Made by a program: the position numbers and the translations under genes
The notes under the pieces: generated by a model
The model's database searches: none
The model's input: only the letters and a program-made list of their open reading frames with translations
Told to the model about the DNA's origin: nothing
Shown here: one piece after another, positions 28,383 to 37,651 of the stretch
How the letters are laid out: each line of letters starts with the position of its first letter
Numbering within the stretch: the stretch's first letter is position 1
NCBI RefSeq assembly: GCF_000007705.1
Contig: NC_005085.1
Location: forward strand, 1,240,001 to 1,304,000
Length of the DNA stretch: 64,000 bases
Direction of reading: 5' to 3'
From: Chromobacterium violaceum ATCC 12472
Lineage (GTDB): Bacteria > Pseudomonadota > Gammaproteobacteria > Burkholderiales > Chromobacteriaceae

Positions 28383-29642
28383 ATGCAGTCCAAACACGCC
28401 AAGCTTACCTGGGCCAATCTGCTGTTCCCGCTGGCCCTGGTCCTGTTCGAATTCGCCGTCTACATCTGCAACGACATGGTCCAGCCCGCGATGCTGGCCG
28501 TCACCCGCGAGTTTCTGGTCGACGCCTCCTGGGCACCGACCTCGATGACCGCCTTCCTGGTCGGCGGCGCGCTGCTGCCCTGGCTGACCGGCCCGCTGTC
28601 CGACCGCATCGGCCGCCGCCCGGTGCTGCTGTTCGGCGTCGCTTACTTCACCATCGCCTGCCTGGCCACCTACCTGGTCAGCTCGATCGAGGCCTTCATC
28701 GCGCTGCGCCTGCTGCAGGGCGTGGGCCTGTGCTTCATCAACGCCGTCGGCTATGCCTCGCTGCAGGAGTCGTTCGAGGAAACCGCCGCCGTGCGCGTCA
28801 CCGCGCTGATGGCCAATGTGGCGCTGATCGCGCCGCTGGTCGGCCCGCTGGCCGGCGCGGCGCTGCTGGAGCTGGCGCCGTGGCGCACCGGCTTCCTGTT
28901 CATCGCCGGCCTGTCCTTCCTGGCGCTGATCGGCCTGTTCCTGCGCATGCCGGAAACGGTCGAGCCCAGCCATGAGAAGCTGCCGCTGTCCAGCATGGGC
29001 CGCGATTACCTGCAGGTGTTCGGCCATGGCCGCTTCGTGCTGGCCGCGCTGTGCATTCCGCTGCTGGCGCTGCCGCTGATGGGCTGGATCGCGCTGTCGC
29101 CGGTGCTGCTGGTGCGCGATCTGCACATGAGCGCCGTCGAGTACGGCCTGATGCAGATCCCGGTGTTCGGCGGCCTGATCGCCGGCAACCTGGCGCTGGC
29201 CGTGATCGCCGACCGCTGGCCGCTGGGCCGCTCCGCCCTGGTGGGCATGTGGCCCATCGTCGGCGGCCTGGCCGTGATGGTGGGCGGCGTGCTGACCTCG
29301 TCGCTTCCCCAATACTGGATGGTGGCCGGCATGAGCCTGATGGCTTTCGGCGAAGGCATGGCCTTCGGCGTGCTGTACCGCTTCGCGCTGATGTCCTGCG
29401 ACAAGGCCGGCCGCGGCACCATCTCGGCCAGCATGAGCATGATCTCGATGGCCGGCTACGCGGTGGGCATCGAGCTGTTCCGCCAGGTTTACCAGGCGAC
29501 CGGCCTCGCCGGCTTCGCTGTGCTGGCGCTGTGCTTCTCGCTGGCTTACGTGCTGCTGGGCCGCAAGATGGTGGGCATCGCGATGGCCGAGCGCGCCGCG
29601 CCGGCGGAACAACAGGGCGAGTTGGCCGGCCAGGGCGCCTGA
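28383..29642 (+). CDS. mdfA: multidrug MFS transporter MdfA
   Basis: A 419-residue, 12-helix drug/proton antiporter. It aligns throughout with E. coli MdfA: LLFPLALVLFEFAVYICND at helix 1, keeping the membrane Glu of the FEF segment and the Asp of ND that couple drug and proton binding; PTSMTAFLVGGALLPWLTGPLSDRIGRRPV; LQGVGLCFINAVGYASLQES; and ALMANVALIAPLVGPLAGA. It has its own promoter and terminator. Substrates in relatives include chloramphenicol and lipophilic cations; specificity here is not shown. Confidence 0.93.
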   Translation: MQSKHAKLTWANLLFPLALVLFEFAVYICNDMVQPAMLAVTREFLVDASWAPTSMTAFLVGGALLPWLTGPLSDRIGRRPVLLFGVAYFTIACLATYLVSSIEAFIALRLLQGVGLCFINAVGYASLQESFEETAAVRVTALMANVALIAPLVGPLAGAALLELAPWRTGFLFIAGLSFLALIGLFLRMPETVEPSHEKLPLSSMGRDYLQVFGHGRFVLAALCIPLLALPLMGWIALSPVLLVRDLHMSAVEYGLMQIPVFGGLIAGNLALAVIADRWPLGRSALVGMWPIVGGLAVMVGGVLTSSLPQYWMVAGMSLMAFGEGMAFGVLYRFALMSCDKAGRGTISASMSMISMAGYAVGIELFRQVYQATGLAGFAVLALCFSLAYVLLGRKMVGIAMAERAAPAEQQGELAGQGA

Positions 29643-29663
29643 GCTGTCCGCTCCAACCGTTAG

Positions 29664-29699
29664 AAGCCCGGGCGCCGCGCGTCCGGGCTTGTGTTTTTT
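29664..29699 (+). terminator. terminator of mdfA
   Basis: AAGCCCGG (29664-29671) pairs with CCGGGCTT (29683-29690), followed by GTGTTTTTT. Confidence 0.88.
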
Positions 29700-29795
29700 G
29701 TGCGCGGCAATATCGGCGGCGCGGCGAGATGGCCGCCCGTCTGTTCTGTCTCTATAATCGACCGCTTGAGATTGCCTTACTGGGGAATGATCCGA

Positions 29796-31856
29796 ATGAC
29801 CAAACGCAAGATTCTGGTGACCAGCGCGCTGCCTTACGCCAACGCGGGGCTGCACCTGGGCCACATGCTGGAGCAGATTCAGACCGACATCTGGGTGCGC
29901 TTCCAGAAGATGCGCGGACACGAATGCTACTATGTGTGCGCCGACGATACCCACGGCGCGCCCATCATGCTGGCCGCCGAGAAGCGCGGCATCACTCCCG
30001 AACAGCTGGTGAACGAGGTGCGCGAGCTGCACGTCGCCGATTCGCAGGGCTTCCTGATCGGCCATGACAACTACTACAGCACCAACAGTCCGGAAAACAA
30101 GGCGCTGGCCGAGCAGGTGTACCTGGCGCTGAAGGCCGACGACAAGATCGCCTGCCGCACCATCGAGCAGCTGTTCGATCCGGAAAAGCAGATGTTCCTG
30201 CCAGACCGCTTCGTCAAGGGCGAATGTCCGAAGTGTTCCGCCAAGGACCAGTACGGCGACAACTGTGAAGTCTGCGGCGCCACCTACGCCCCGACCGAGC
30301 TGAAGAACCCTTACTCGGCGGTGTCCGGCGCCAAGCCGGTGCTGAAAACCTCCGAGCACTTCTTCTTCCGTCTGGGCGAATGCGCCGACTTCCTCAAGGC
30401 CTGGACCAGCGGCGCCAGCCGCCGCGCCGACGGCGCGGTGCAGCCGCACCTGCAGCCAGAGTCGCTGAACAAGATGAACGAGTGGATAGGCGGCGGCCTG
30501 CAGGACTGGGACATCAGCCGCGACGCGCCTTACTTCGGCTTCGAGATCCCCGGCGCGCCGGGCAAGTACTTCTATGTGTGGCTGGACGCGCCGATCGGCT
30601 ACATGGCCAGCTTCAAGAACCTGTGCGAGCGGCTGAACCTGAACTTCGACGAGTGGTTCGCCAAGGATAGCCAGACCGAGATGTACCACTTCATCGGCAA
30701 GGACATCCTGTACTTCCACGCGCTGTTCTGGCCGGCGATGCTGAACTACTCCGGCCTGCGCGCGCCGACCGGCGTGTTCGCCCACGGCTTCCTGACCGTG
30801 GACGGCCAGAAGATGTCCAAGTCGCGCGGAACCTTCATCCAGGCCAAGAGCTACCTGGACTGCGGCCTGAATCCGGAGTGGATGCGCTACTACATCGCCG
30901 CCAAGCTGAACGGCCGCATCGAGGACATCGACCTCAACCTGAACGACTTCGTCGCGCGGGTGAACTCCGACCTGGTCGGCAAGTTCGTCAACATCGCCAG
31001 CCGCTCCGCCGGCTTCATCGCCAAGCGCTTCGACGGCATGCTGGCCGCCCAGGTGTCCGACGGCGAGATCCTGGCCAAGCTGCAGGCCGCGGCCGAGGAG
31101 CTGGCCGCCGCCTACGAAGCGCGCGAGTACGCGAAGGCGCTGCGCGACGTGATGGCGCTGGCCGACATCGTCAACGGCTACGTGGACGCCAACAAGCCTT
31201 GGGAGCTGGCCAAGCAGGAAGGCCAGGACGCGCGCCTGCAGGACGTCTGCACCGTGCTGGTCAACGCCTTCCGCCTGCTGGCCATCTACCTGAAGCCGGT
31301 GCTGCCCAAGCTGGCCGAAGGCGTGGAAGCCTTCCTGGACGTGGCGCCGTTGTCCTGGCACGACGCGGAAACCCTGCTGCTGGGCAAGAAGATCAATGCC
31401 TACCAGCACCTGATGCAGCGCATCGACCCGGCGCTGATCGACAAACTGATAGAAGCGAACAAACAGAATATGCAAGCTATCCAAGACGCGCCGGCAGCCG
31501 CCGCGCACGAGCCGCTGGCCGAAACCATCAAGATCGACGACTTCGCCAAGGTCGACCTGCGCGTCGGCAAGGTGCTGGAATGCAATTTCGTCGAAGGCTC
31601 GGACAAACTGCTGCAGTTCAAGGTGGATCTGGGCTTCGAGACCCGCAACATCTTCTCCGGCATCCGCAAGGCGTATCAGGAGCCGGAAAAGCTGGTCGGC
31701 CGCCATGTGATCGTGGTCGCCAACCTGGCCGAGCGCAAAATGCGCTTCGGCGTGTCGCAGGGCATGATCGTCTGCGCGTCCGGCGTGGACGACAGCGAAG
31801 GCCTGTTCCTGCTGGATGTGGACGCCGGCGTGAAGCCTGGCATGCGCGTAGGCTGA
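29796..31856 (+). CDS. metG: methionyl-tRNA synthetase
   Basis: A 686-residue class I aminoacyl-tRNA synthetase. The HIGH-type motif is HLGH in [18 protein letters not shown], the zinc knuckle CPKC...CEVC lies near residues 145-160, and KMSKS occurs in [13 protein letters not shown]. The C-terminal 110 residues are a tRNA-binding OB-fold ([16 protein letters not shown]) that dimerises the enzyme. I chose ATG 29796 ([17 protein letters not shown]) since GGGGA is 9 bases upstream; ATG 29787 would abut it. Essential translation enzyme, monocistronic. Confidence 0.97.
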   Translation: MTKRKILVTSALPYANAGLHLGHMLEQIQTDIWVRFQKMRGHECYYVCADDTHGAPIMLAAEKRGITPEQLVNEVRELHVADSQGFLIGHDNYYSTNSPENKALAEQVYLALKADDKIACRTIEQLFDPEKQMFLPDRFVKGECPKCSAKDQYGDNCEVCGATYAPTELKNPYSAVSGAKPVLKTSEHFFFRLGECADFLKAWTSGASRRADGAVQPHLQPESLNKMNEWIGGGLQDWDISRDAPYFGFEIPGAPGKYFYVWLDAPIGYMASFKNLCERLNLNFDEWFAKDSQTEMYHFIGKDILYFHALFWPAMLNYSGLRAPTGVFAHGFLTVDGQKMSKSRGTFIQAKSYLDCGLNPEWMRYYIAAKLNGRIEDIDLNLNDFVARVNSDLVGKFVNIASRSAGFIAKRFDGMLAAQVSDGEILAKLQAAAEELAAAYEAREYAKALRDVMALADIVNGYVDANKPWELAKQEGQDARLQDVCTVLVNAFRLLAIYLKPVLPKLAEGVEAFLDVAPLSWHDAETLLLGKKINAYQHLMQRIDPALIDKLIEANKQNMQAIQDAPAAAAHEPLAETIKIDDFAKVDLRVGKVLECNFVEGSDKLLQFKVDLGFETRNIFSGIRKAYQEPEKLVGRHVIVVANLAERKMRFGVSQGMIVCASGVDDSEGLFLLDVDAGVKPGMRVG

Positions 31857-32307
31857 TTTGCGCCGTCCGCCATTGACCTAGGTCATGGCAGATAAGTAGT
31901 ATCACCAGGTATTTTGATGATGCTTGGTTATCCTGGCCCCGGTTGCCATATTGGTAACTGGGGTCTTGTTTTACCCGGCAGCAAGGCGGCCTGCCTGCGC
32001 ATTTCCCAGTCGCCACGGGCTCTTGTCACCGCCGCGCGGCGAAAACTGACAAAAGTCCGGGGGCGGTGGATGGCGGGCATGCCGTAGCATGGACGGATGG
32101 CGCGGATGCGGAGGCGTACCGCGCGGATTCGTCTTAAATGGAGGGTGGCTGATGGCGGATTTCGTCACGGGGCTGTCATCCTTGCCTGCTAGATTGCAGG
32201 CAGGCGGTTGCTTCGTCATGGCGCTGACTGGAACTTTTTCCTGCGGCCGCTGACAAACACCGAATATCTATCTGTTTTTTATCGAGAAAAAGAATAAGGA
32301 TTGAATC
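31857..32307. other. intergenic region without a supported gene
   Basis: About 450 bp between metG and the 61-codon gene. No RNA gene, repeat or family-like frame was recognised; the final 60 bp are AT-richer and may carry the promoter of the small gene. Confidence 0.4.
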
Positions 32308-32493
32308 ATGAAAATCTCGCAACTGAAGCCAGGCTACAAAGTTTTCGAACACAAGGACTGCGGCGGCGTGGTCCACTACGAAGTGGTCAGCGTACGCCAG
32401 GTCGGCAAGATGTTTGAAGTGACTTTCAAGTCTGCGCTGGGATTGGCCAGCGCGATGTATCCCGCCAACGGGTTCATCCAGGCCGCCGCCTAA
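32308..32493 (+). CDS. small conserved-looking hypothetical protein (61 aa)
   Basis: A 61-residue basic protein, MKISQLKPGYKVFEHKDC at its start, with VVHYEVVSVRQVGKMFEVTF suggesting a small beta-barrel. I do not recognise the family. Support for a real gene is AAGGA 9 bases before the ATG, a tight terminator 50 bp downstream, and no long overlapping frame with better coding signals. Confidence 0.65.
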   Translation: MKISQLKPGYKVFEHKDCGGVVHYEVVSVRQVGKMFEVTFKSALGLASAMYPANGFIQAAA

Positions 32494-32542
32494 GCTGGCC
32501 TTCCCGATTCCGCCATCGCCGGCGCGACGTGCCGGCGCACGC

Positions 32543-32572
32543 AAGCCCCGCCTTGAGCGGGGCTTGGTTTTT
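32543..32572 (+). terminator. terminator after the 61-aa gene
   Basis: AAGCCCCG (32543-32550) pairs with CGGGGCTT (32558-32565), followed by GGTTTTT. Confidence 0.88.
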
Positions 32573-32647
32573 GCGGCGCGGTACGCCGCTCATTGACAAT
32601 TGCATGGCCGGTCTGCACTGTAGCGGTTTCAATCTGGAGTCCGCGCC

Positions 32648-33274
32648 ATGTCGCGACGCGTTCTGCTGTTGCTCGAGCTGCTTGTCAATTTCCTGCTGCC
32701 CTGGCTTTGTTACCGCTGGGCCAAGCCGCATTGGGGCGAGGTGGGCGGGCTGCTGTTTTCCGCCATTCCCCCTATCGTCTGGAGCCTGTGGGAGCTCTGG
32801 CGGACGCGGCGCGTGGATGCGCTGAGCATGATGGTGCTGCTGGGCATCGCCCTGTCCTTGCTGGCCATGTTGCTGGGTGGCGGGGAGAAGATGCTGTTGC
32901 TGCGCGAGTCGCTGCTGACGGGCTTGTTCGGCATCGCCTTCCTGTTGTCCTTGCTGTTGCCGAGGCCTCTGGTGTTTTACCTCGCCCGGGCCACGATCGA
33001 GAGGCGGGAGGAGGGCGGTCGCGAACGCTGCGAGCGCCTGTGGCTGCAAGCGGGTTTCCGCCGCGGGATCAGGGCGATGACGGCGATGTGGGGCGTCGGC
33101 CTGGTGGCCGAAATGGCGTTGCGCAGCTGGCTGGCCTGGCATTGGCCGGTGGAGCGTTCAGTCTTGTTGCTGCCATGGGTCAGTTACGGCGTGATGGGCG
33201 TGTTGACTGCCGCGACTTGGGTGATGCGCAAGCGCATGGCCCACACCCTGCCGCATGCGGCGGCTAGCGGCTGA
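32648..33274 (+). CDS. VC0807-like inner-membrane protein
   Basis: A 208-residue protein with five or six predicted membrane helices: LLLLELLVNFLLPWLCY, GGLLFSAIPPIVWSLWELW, ALSMMVLLGIALSLLAMLLG, LLLRESLLTGLFGIAFLLSL and two after residue 145. RRVDALSMMVLLGI and the KMLLLRESLLTG loop resemble the VC0807 family of uncharacterised membrane proteins. Function unknown. The ATG at 32648 lacks a strong ribosome binding site but no alternative is better. Confidence 0.7.
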   Translation: MSRRVLLLLELLVNFLLPWLCYRWAKPHWGEVGGLLFSAIPPIVWSLWELWRTRRVDALSMMVLLGIALSLLAMLLGGGEKMLLLRESLLTGLFGIAFLLSLLLPRPLVFYLARATIERREEGGRERCERLWLQAGFRRGIRAMTAMWGVGLVAEMALRSWLAWHWPVERSVLLLPWVSYGVMGVLTAATWVMRKRMAHTLPHAAASG

Positions 33275-33289
33275 AGAGCTGGTATCTTA

Positions 33290-33317
33290 TTGGCATTTTG
33301 TATTTATTTGGTATACA
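33290..33317 (+). promoter_or_regulatory. strong sigma70-like promoter with no gene behind it
   Basis: TTGGCA (33290-33295), a 16-bp spacer and TATACA (33312-33317), placed 15 bp after the stop of the membrane protein. No convincing reading frame follows before the tRNA at 33710, so it may drive an untranslated RNA. Confidence 0.5.
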
Positions 33318-33332
33318 ATTCGGCCGGTTGGA

Positions 33333-33361
33333 CAAAAAAAGAGGGCCGCGCAAGGCGGCCC
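33333..33361 (-). terminator. minus-strand intrinsic terminator
   Basis: On the minus strand GGGCCGC and GCGGCCC form a 7-bp GC stem followed by CTCTTTTTTT. It would end leftward transcription from 33362-33700, where no gene is evident. Confidence 0.6.
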
Positions 33362-33644
33362 GAAGTTCCGTGATGAACACTTAGGAGAACAGGCATCGCC
33401 TGGGCTGTATGCGCTGGCAGTCGCACGCAGCTTGCAATACCTGTCAAAATGCACAAGGCCGGTTGGCTACCCATCAGGTTGGCAGACCCGGATGGGAAGC
33501 TGGCCGCCTTTGCTTACGCATCGGCGCCGACCACGATGTCAATGTAGCGGTTTTTTGTTGACCGCTTATGTTTTTGCCGCCGGCATCTGTTAAGGATTAT
33601 GAAGCCGGTGCGCGAGAGGTTTTAAAGAAAAATTCGCAGAGGTG
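33362..33644. other. gene-poor region, possible untranslated RNA
   Basis: About 280 bp without a credible protein. It is bounded by a plus-strand promoter on the left and contains an AGCGGT...ACCGCT hairpin with a T-rich loop (about 33546-33567). Either a small RNA gene or debris; I cannot assign it to a known RNA family. Confidence 0.35.
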
Positions 33645-33673
33645 TTGACGGATTGGGTATGATTAGGTATAGT
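33645..33673 (+). promoter_or_regulatory. promoter of the initiator tRNA gene
   Basis: TTGACG (33645-33650), a 17-bp spacer and TATAGT (33668-33673), 36 bp before the tRNA 5' end. Confidence 0.75.
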
Positions 33674-33709
33674 TCGGATCTCTGCACGAAACGCAGCACA
33701 GAATTCAGA

Positions 33710-33786
<77 letters not shown>

Positions 33787-33802
33787 AATAAAGCAAGCAC
33801 TT

Positions 33803-33830
33803 AGGCCAACTTTTCGAAGTTGGCCTTTTT
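33803..33830 (+). terminator. terminator of the initiator tRNA gene
   Basis: AGGCCAACTT (33803-33812) and AAGTTGGCCT (33817-33826), a perfect 10-bp stem with a TTCG loop, then TTTT. Confidence 0.93.
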
Positions 33831-33966
33831 GCTTTTCCGGACCGTGTAACCGCTGTGTAAGCGGATTCGATCCGTCTCGGTCGCTGTGAATCTACGCGGT
33901 CAGCAGGCGGTTCCTGCAGGATGCGATGCCTAGCATCCCCTTCCTCAAGCTACCTGTTGTTCTCTA

Positions 33967-34848
33967 CTACCAACTGAACAGTTTGTTGAACCAGCTTTCT
34001 ACGCGATGCGAGATCGTGGTCCAGGTTTCGCGCAAGATCGTCTTGGCGGCCTCCTTGATCGTGTCCCAGAGCCCACCTATGGATTCCCGCTGCATGGAAG
34101 GCGTCACGTACTCGGCGCGGGTCTCCCGCGTGACGCTCCACTTTTTTTCTTTGGGCAGCCTATGGATGATTTGCTCGATCAGGATCTGCAGGCCGTAGCC
34201 TTCCACGGCGGAAGTGACGAAGATCTGGGTCAATGGCACGTTGAACAATTGGCTGACCTGCATCTGCTTGCGGCTGATGTTGGTCCGCTGCTGCGGGCCG
34301 GGCATGCTGTGGATGAAGTCCCACTCCCGGCAAGGCTCGATCTTGTCTACCTGATTCACCACGAATAGCAACGGAATATCGTGCTCGATCAGATAGGGCA
34401 GGATCAGGCGCTGATAGCACTGCTCGTCCACGCTCAGCGCGCGATCATCCGCTTTGATCAGCCACAGCACCAGATCCAGCTCCGGCAGCATCTCTTGATA
34501 CTGCTTGGCGTAAGCGGCTTCCTTATCCTGGCGTTCGCCGACGCCGGGTAGATCAATCAGCGAGATGCCTTTGCCGTTCTGGTAGGCCAGGGTGTATTCG
34601 GAAGCGCCGACGGTGCAGGGGGCCACGTCATCGACTTCGGCCACGTCCTGCCCGAACAGGGCATTGCATAGGCTGGACTTGCCGGCGCCGCTTTTGCCCA
34701 TCAAGCCAACGGCGGCTTCGTAATTCACCAGCTCTTCGATGCGCTCGCGCAGTTTGTTCAGCTGTTCGTCGCTGAATGCGCCGGCATGGGACTGGAAGGG
34801 CTGTTGCAGCCACTGCGCCAGTTCTTGCCGTGAGGCAGGCGGTATCAT
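33967..34848 (-). CDS. Era-like GTPase of the YeeP/YfjP type
   Basis: A 293-residue GTPase: G1 GKSGAGKSS near residue 50, G3 DLPGVGE, G4 NQVDK and G5 TSAVEG. The sequence after residue 215 is amphipathic and basic (WDTIKEAAKTILRETW), suggesting membrane or complex association. Relatives such as YeeP and YfjP are encoded on prophage-like islands; function is not established. I chose ATG 34848 (MIPPASRQEL) with GGAG 8 bases upstream; ATG 34860 lacks one. It is the first gene on the right of the tRNA boundary. Confidence 0.8.
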   Translation of the reverse strand: MIPPASRQELAQWLQQPFQSHAGAFSDEQLNKLRERIEELVNYEAAVGLMGKSGAGKSSLCNALFGQDVAEVDDVAPCTVGASEYTLAYQNGKGISLIDLPGVGERQDKEAAYAKQYQEMLPELDLVLWLIKADDRALSVDEQCYQRLILPYLIEHDIPLLFVVNQVDKIEPCREWDFIHSMPGPQQRTNISRKQMQVSQLFNVPLTQIFVTSAVEGYGLQILIEQIIHRLPKEKKWSVTRETRAEYVTPSMQRESIGGLWDTIKEAAKTILRETWTTISHRVESWFNKLFSW

Positions 34849-34862
34849 GATTTTCTCCATGG

Positions 34863-34908
34863 AATAAAAATAGCACGCCCATCCTCGGTGAGCTGAGGAT
34901 GGGTGTTA
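34863..34908 (-). terminator. probable terminator of the 167-aa secreted protein gene
   Basis: CCCATCCTC and GAGGATGGG (within 34878-34903) pair; on the minus strand the hairpin is followed by GTGCTATTTTTATT. Confidence 0.6.
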
Positions 34909-34992
34909 TGCCGTCAAAGGGGATCAAAAAGAATGCTGCTCAGCTTGGGGCAGGCCATCGGACCAGGTACCAACTAAGCGGCTGAATAGGCT

Positions 34993-35505
34993 TTAGCCGG
35001 TTAGCTGGGCTTTATTGCAGGTCTTCTTGGCGAATGGCGAGATCACGCCGCGATCTCCCTTCTTGTAAAACCATTTCTGCGCCACGCTCCAGGGGATCTC
35101 CATATTGCGACTGTCGTAAAACTTCATATCGCGCATGAAAACCAAATTGGCGGCCGCCTTCAGATTGGTGATCTGCTGCAGGCCTTCCTCGAATCCATCG
35201 GCATGGGTGCCATTGGCGATCCAGGTGGCGTGGTGGAAGGCGCAGCCGCCTTGCGCCGCAGCGGTGCCGCCATTCTTCATCCGCTTAAAGTCGCGCTCGG
35301 CATCGGCGTAAGCTTTTTCTTCCAGCTTGGATGGGTCTCTGGCATTGCCCACGCAGAATGCTGCGCCGCCCGCGCTGCCTTCTTTTAAACCGTTTAAAGC
35401 GCATTGGTAGGCTTCGCGATACTCGGCGGAGTTCTTGCCGCCGGCCGAGAAGGCGGAACTGCAGCTCAGCAAGCTGGCCAGGGCCAATAGGGTCAATTTA
35501 CGCAT
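34993..35505 (-). CDS. secreted hypothetical protein
   Basis: A 170-residue protein starting MRKLTLLALASLLSCSSAFS, a clear signal peptide cleaved after about residue 21. The mature part has six cysteines (for example YQCALNG, AAFCVGN, GGCAFHH, KKTCNK) that could form periplasmic disulfides. I do not recognise the family. ATG 35505 is chosen because GTGGAGAAC lies 6 bases upstream; two other in-frame ATGs are just before it. It follows the MORN-like lipoprotein on the same strand. Confidence 0.65.
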   Translation of the reverse strand: MRKLTLLALASLLSCSSAFSAGGKNSAEYREAYQCALNGLKEGSAGGAAFCVGNARDPSKLEEKAYADAERDFKRMKNGGTAAAQGGCAFHHATWIANGTHADGFEEGLQQITNLKAAANLVFMRDMKFYDSRNMEIPWSVAQKWFYKKGDRGVISPFAKKTCNKAQLTG

Positions 35506-35559
35506 CATGTTCTCCACGGTAAGCGCACGATTCTCAGATCGTGCTGTTTGTAAAAGGGT

Positions 35560-36573
35560 TTAGGTATTGGCAGGGGATTTGCCTTGTTTGCATTGCTGTT
35601 CCCATTCAGCCAGCTGATCCTGGCGGATCAAGGCGAAGTCGCCATTCGGGGACGCTTTGCGGAATGCCGCGACCCAGGCCTCCTGGCAGGCGCTGAGGGC
35701 GTCGGGTGACTGGGAAGTCTCTTGCGCGCGTTCCCGGTCATAGGCGGAGCTAAGCTGGATTTCGGTGCCGTGTTCGTATTTCCCATCTTGATCCAGAACG
35801 CCATCTTTCCAGGTCTGATACGTGCCGTTCAGGGCGCCGTTTGCCCATTCGGCACGCAAGGTCGGTTTGCCGGAGTCGGGGTCGTATGCCTCCTCGATGC
35901 CTTCCTTGAGGCCATTGACGTACTTGACCCGGTAAATGACGCGCTTGCCATCAGGCGCATAGCGGATCTGTTCGCCCTGGAGCTTGCCGTTTGCTATCTG
36001 GGCGCGCGCGGTCAGGTTGCCGGTATTCGCATCGAAGCCTTCCTCGGTGCCGACCAGGCTGCCGTTTTCCCAGTTCACGTGGTAGATCAGCTTGTGGGTT
36101 TGCGGGCTGAAGATTTCCAACTTTCCATTGGCTCGGCCCTTGCTGAAGGTGGCGCTGATGACCGGCTGATCGGAATCTGCGGGCGTGAAGGTCTTGAAGT
36201 TTCCATCCAGCAAGCCCTGGCTGAAATTCAACTGCATGACGAGATGGCTGGAATTGGGTGGCTGGCAATCAGCCTTGCCGTCCAGCATCCCATCCTGAAT
36301 TTCGACCGTGCAGAGGGAGGAGACATCCAGCGGAGAGCCAAGAACGTTCTTAGTCGTGCTGAGAAATGCGCTGATGCCATCCAGACCACGGAAGATCTGC
36401 GCGGCAGGCACATTGCTTACCTTGCCGCTGAAGGGCTCATTGGCGCCGCTTTTGTAGATCTTGCCGTTGACGACTTCCGCGTTGCGGAACTCCAGGACAT
36501 GTCCGGAGCAGCCGGCTAGCGCGACAGCCATCGCGCAGCTGAGCAGCAGGATGCGCGGGAGGGGGTTCATCAC
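35560..36573 (-). CDS. lipoprotein with YwqK/MORN-like repeats
   Basis: A 337-residue predicted lipoprotein: lipobox LAGC at Cys22 after a hydrophobic signal. Residues about 95-270 hold repeated short beta units of the YwqK/MORN type (NGKLEIFSPQT, GSLVGTEEGFDANTG, GKLQGEQIRYAPDGK, GLKEGIEEAYDPDSG, GALNGTYQTWKDG). Such repeats occur in antitoxin or immunity-like proteins and in surface proteins; which applies here is unknown. AAGGAA precedes ATG 36573. It is divergent from an XRE regulator. Confidence 0.7.
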   Translation of the reverse strand: MMNPLPRILLLSCAMAVALAGCSGHVLEFRNAEVVNGKIYKSGANEPFSGKVSNVPAAQIFRGLDGISAFLSTTKNVLGSPLDVSSLCTVEIQDGMLDGKADCQPPNSSHLVMQLNFSQGLLDGNFKTFTPADSDQPVISATFSKGRANGKLEIFSPQTHKLIYHVNWENGSLVGTEEGFDANTGNLTARAQIANGKLQGEQIRYAPDGKRVIYRVKYVNGLKEGIEEAYDPDSGKPTLRAEWANGALNGTYQTWKDGVLDQDGKYEHGTEIQLSSAYDRERAQETSQSPDALSACQEAWVAAFRKASPNGDFALIRQDQLAEWEQQCKQGKSPANT

Positions 36574-36659
36574 AGATTTCCTTATTCGATAGAGGAGAGA
36601 ACGGGCGATTCGGGATGACGAGGGATATCGCCCCTTTGCATTGAAATTCTACTTAAAAG

Positions 36660-36672
36660 GTTGAATTTCAAC
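36660..36672. promoter_or_regulatory. palindromic operator candidate of the XRE regulator
   Basis: GTTGAATTTCAAC is a perfect 13-bp palindrome in the 160-bp divergent spacer between the lipoprotein and XRE genes. Related TTGAAAT half-sites lie at 36651 and 36719. Confidence 0.5.
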
Positions 36673-36734
36673 TCTTTGGGCACTTCATGTCAATGGGTTG
36701 GTTCACGACCATTAAGGTTGAAATGGAGCGTGTA

Positions 36735-37082
36735 ATGTCAAACCTTGATGTGGAACAGTTGAACCAGCGGATCGGGCAGGCCGTGGCCCGCCATCGCAAG
36801 GCGCTGGGGATGAACCAGGAAGACCTGGCGGAGAAGCTGGGCGTTGGCTTGGAAGCGATATCGCGCCTGGAGCGCGGACGCATCAAGCCAACCTTGGTCC
36901 GGCTGTTGGAACTGGCTGAAGTCTTGGGTTGCAGCGTGAATGACCTGCTGTCGGAAACCAGCGTCAATCCAGGCGATCAGGCACGCTACCTAGAACAACT
37001 GCTGGCTCGTTTGAAGCAGGCGGATCGCCAGTTGGTGGTGGACATGGTGGAGCAACTGAGCGACCGCCTGGCGCAGTGCTGA
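36735..37082 (+). CDS. XRE-family transcriptional regulator
   Basis: A 115-residue protein with an HTH_XRE domain at residues about 10-65: IGQAVARHRKALGMNQEDLAEKLGVGLEAISRLERG, followed by LGCSVNDLL and an acidic, helical C-terminus that probably dimerises. ATG 36735 has GGAG 7 bases upstream; longer in-frame starts at 36687 and 36723 are less likely. It probably binds the palindrome in its own divergent promoter region. Confidence 0.85.
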   Translation: MSNLDVEQLNQRIGQAVARHRKALGMNQEDLAEKLGVGLEAISRLERGRIKPTLVRLLELAEVLGCSVNDLLSETSVNPGDQARYLEQLLARLKQADRQLVVDMVEQLSDRLAQC

Positions 37083-37090
37083 CCCCGGCG

Positions 37091-37651
37091 CTAGCGCACG
37101 CAGTGAAGCTGATCGCGGTAGGCAGCAAACGCGGTTTGATCCGCGAAGCCGCTCAGCGGGAAATACTCTGCATCATCGTCGGCGTCATCCAAATCCACGA
37201 TCTTCACCTCGCAATCCCCCTGCGAGGCATACACGCCTTCGACTTCCCCACCTGAAATGACGACCAGAATCGCTAGCGACTCGGACGGCACTGTGCTGCC
37301 GGTTGCTGCCTGGCTATCCCTATCGCCCTCTTCCCAGTCGTAACTGGGCAAGGCGTCGATCACATCGCCATCCGCATCCAGCCGCATCCAGGTCGCGGCG
37401 GGGCAGTTCGACTTAACCCAGCTGGCAATGTGCTGCAGATCGGGATGATCTGGAAACCACTCGGCGGGATCGCTATCGCTTTCACCCAGGGCGATGAAGA
37501 AGCCATGGCTGTACTCGGCGTACTCCAGTGCGATCCAGCCGCCGACATTGATCTGCAACCAAGCGTGGGTTTGCTGGCGAATGTGCGAGGTGGAGAGCAC
37601 GGGGATGGCCATGACCCAGTGTGCGTCTGCTTGTGGATGAAGTGTCGGCAT
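37091..37651 (-). CDS. DUF5983-like hypothetical protein
   Basis: A 186-residue acidic protein. IPVLSTSHIRQQTHAWL and YSHGFFIALG resemble the DUF5983 family often found in genomic islands next to DUF932 and DUF3768 genes. Function unknown. Its first codon overlaps the last base of the upstream DUF3768 gene, so they are co-transcribed. It converges on the XRE gene with an 8-bp gap. Confidence 0.6.
   Translation of the reverse strand: MPTLHPQADAHWVMAIPVLSTSHIRQQTHAWLQINVGGWIALEYAEYSHGFFIALGESDSDPAEWFPDHPDLQHIASWVKSNCPAATWMRLDADGDVIDALPSYDWEEGDRDSQAATGSTVPSESLAILVVISGGEVEGVYASQGDCEVKIVDLDDADDDAEYFPLSGFADQTAFAAYRDQLHCVR

Noticed and set aside
28011-31706. Very long minus-strand open frame opposite metG and mdfA
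   Set aside because: It is a shadow of GC-rich coding sequence: low-complexity composition rich in Gln, His, Arg and Ala, no motifs, and it covers two well-identified genes.
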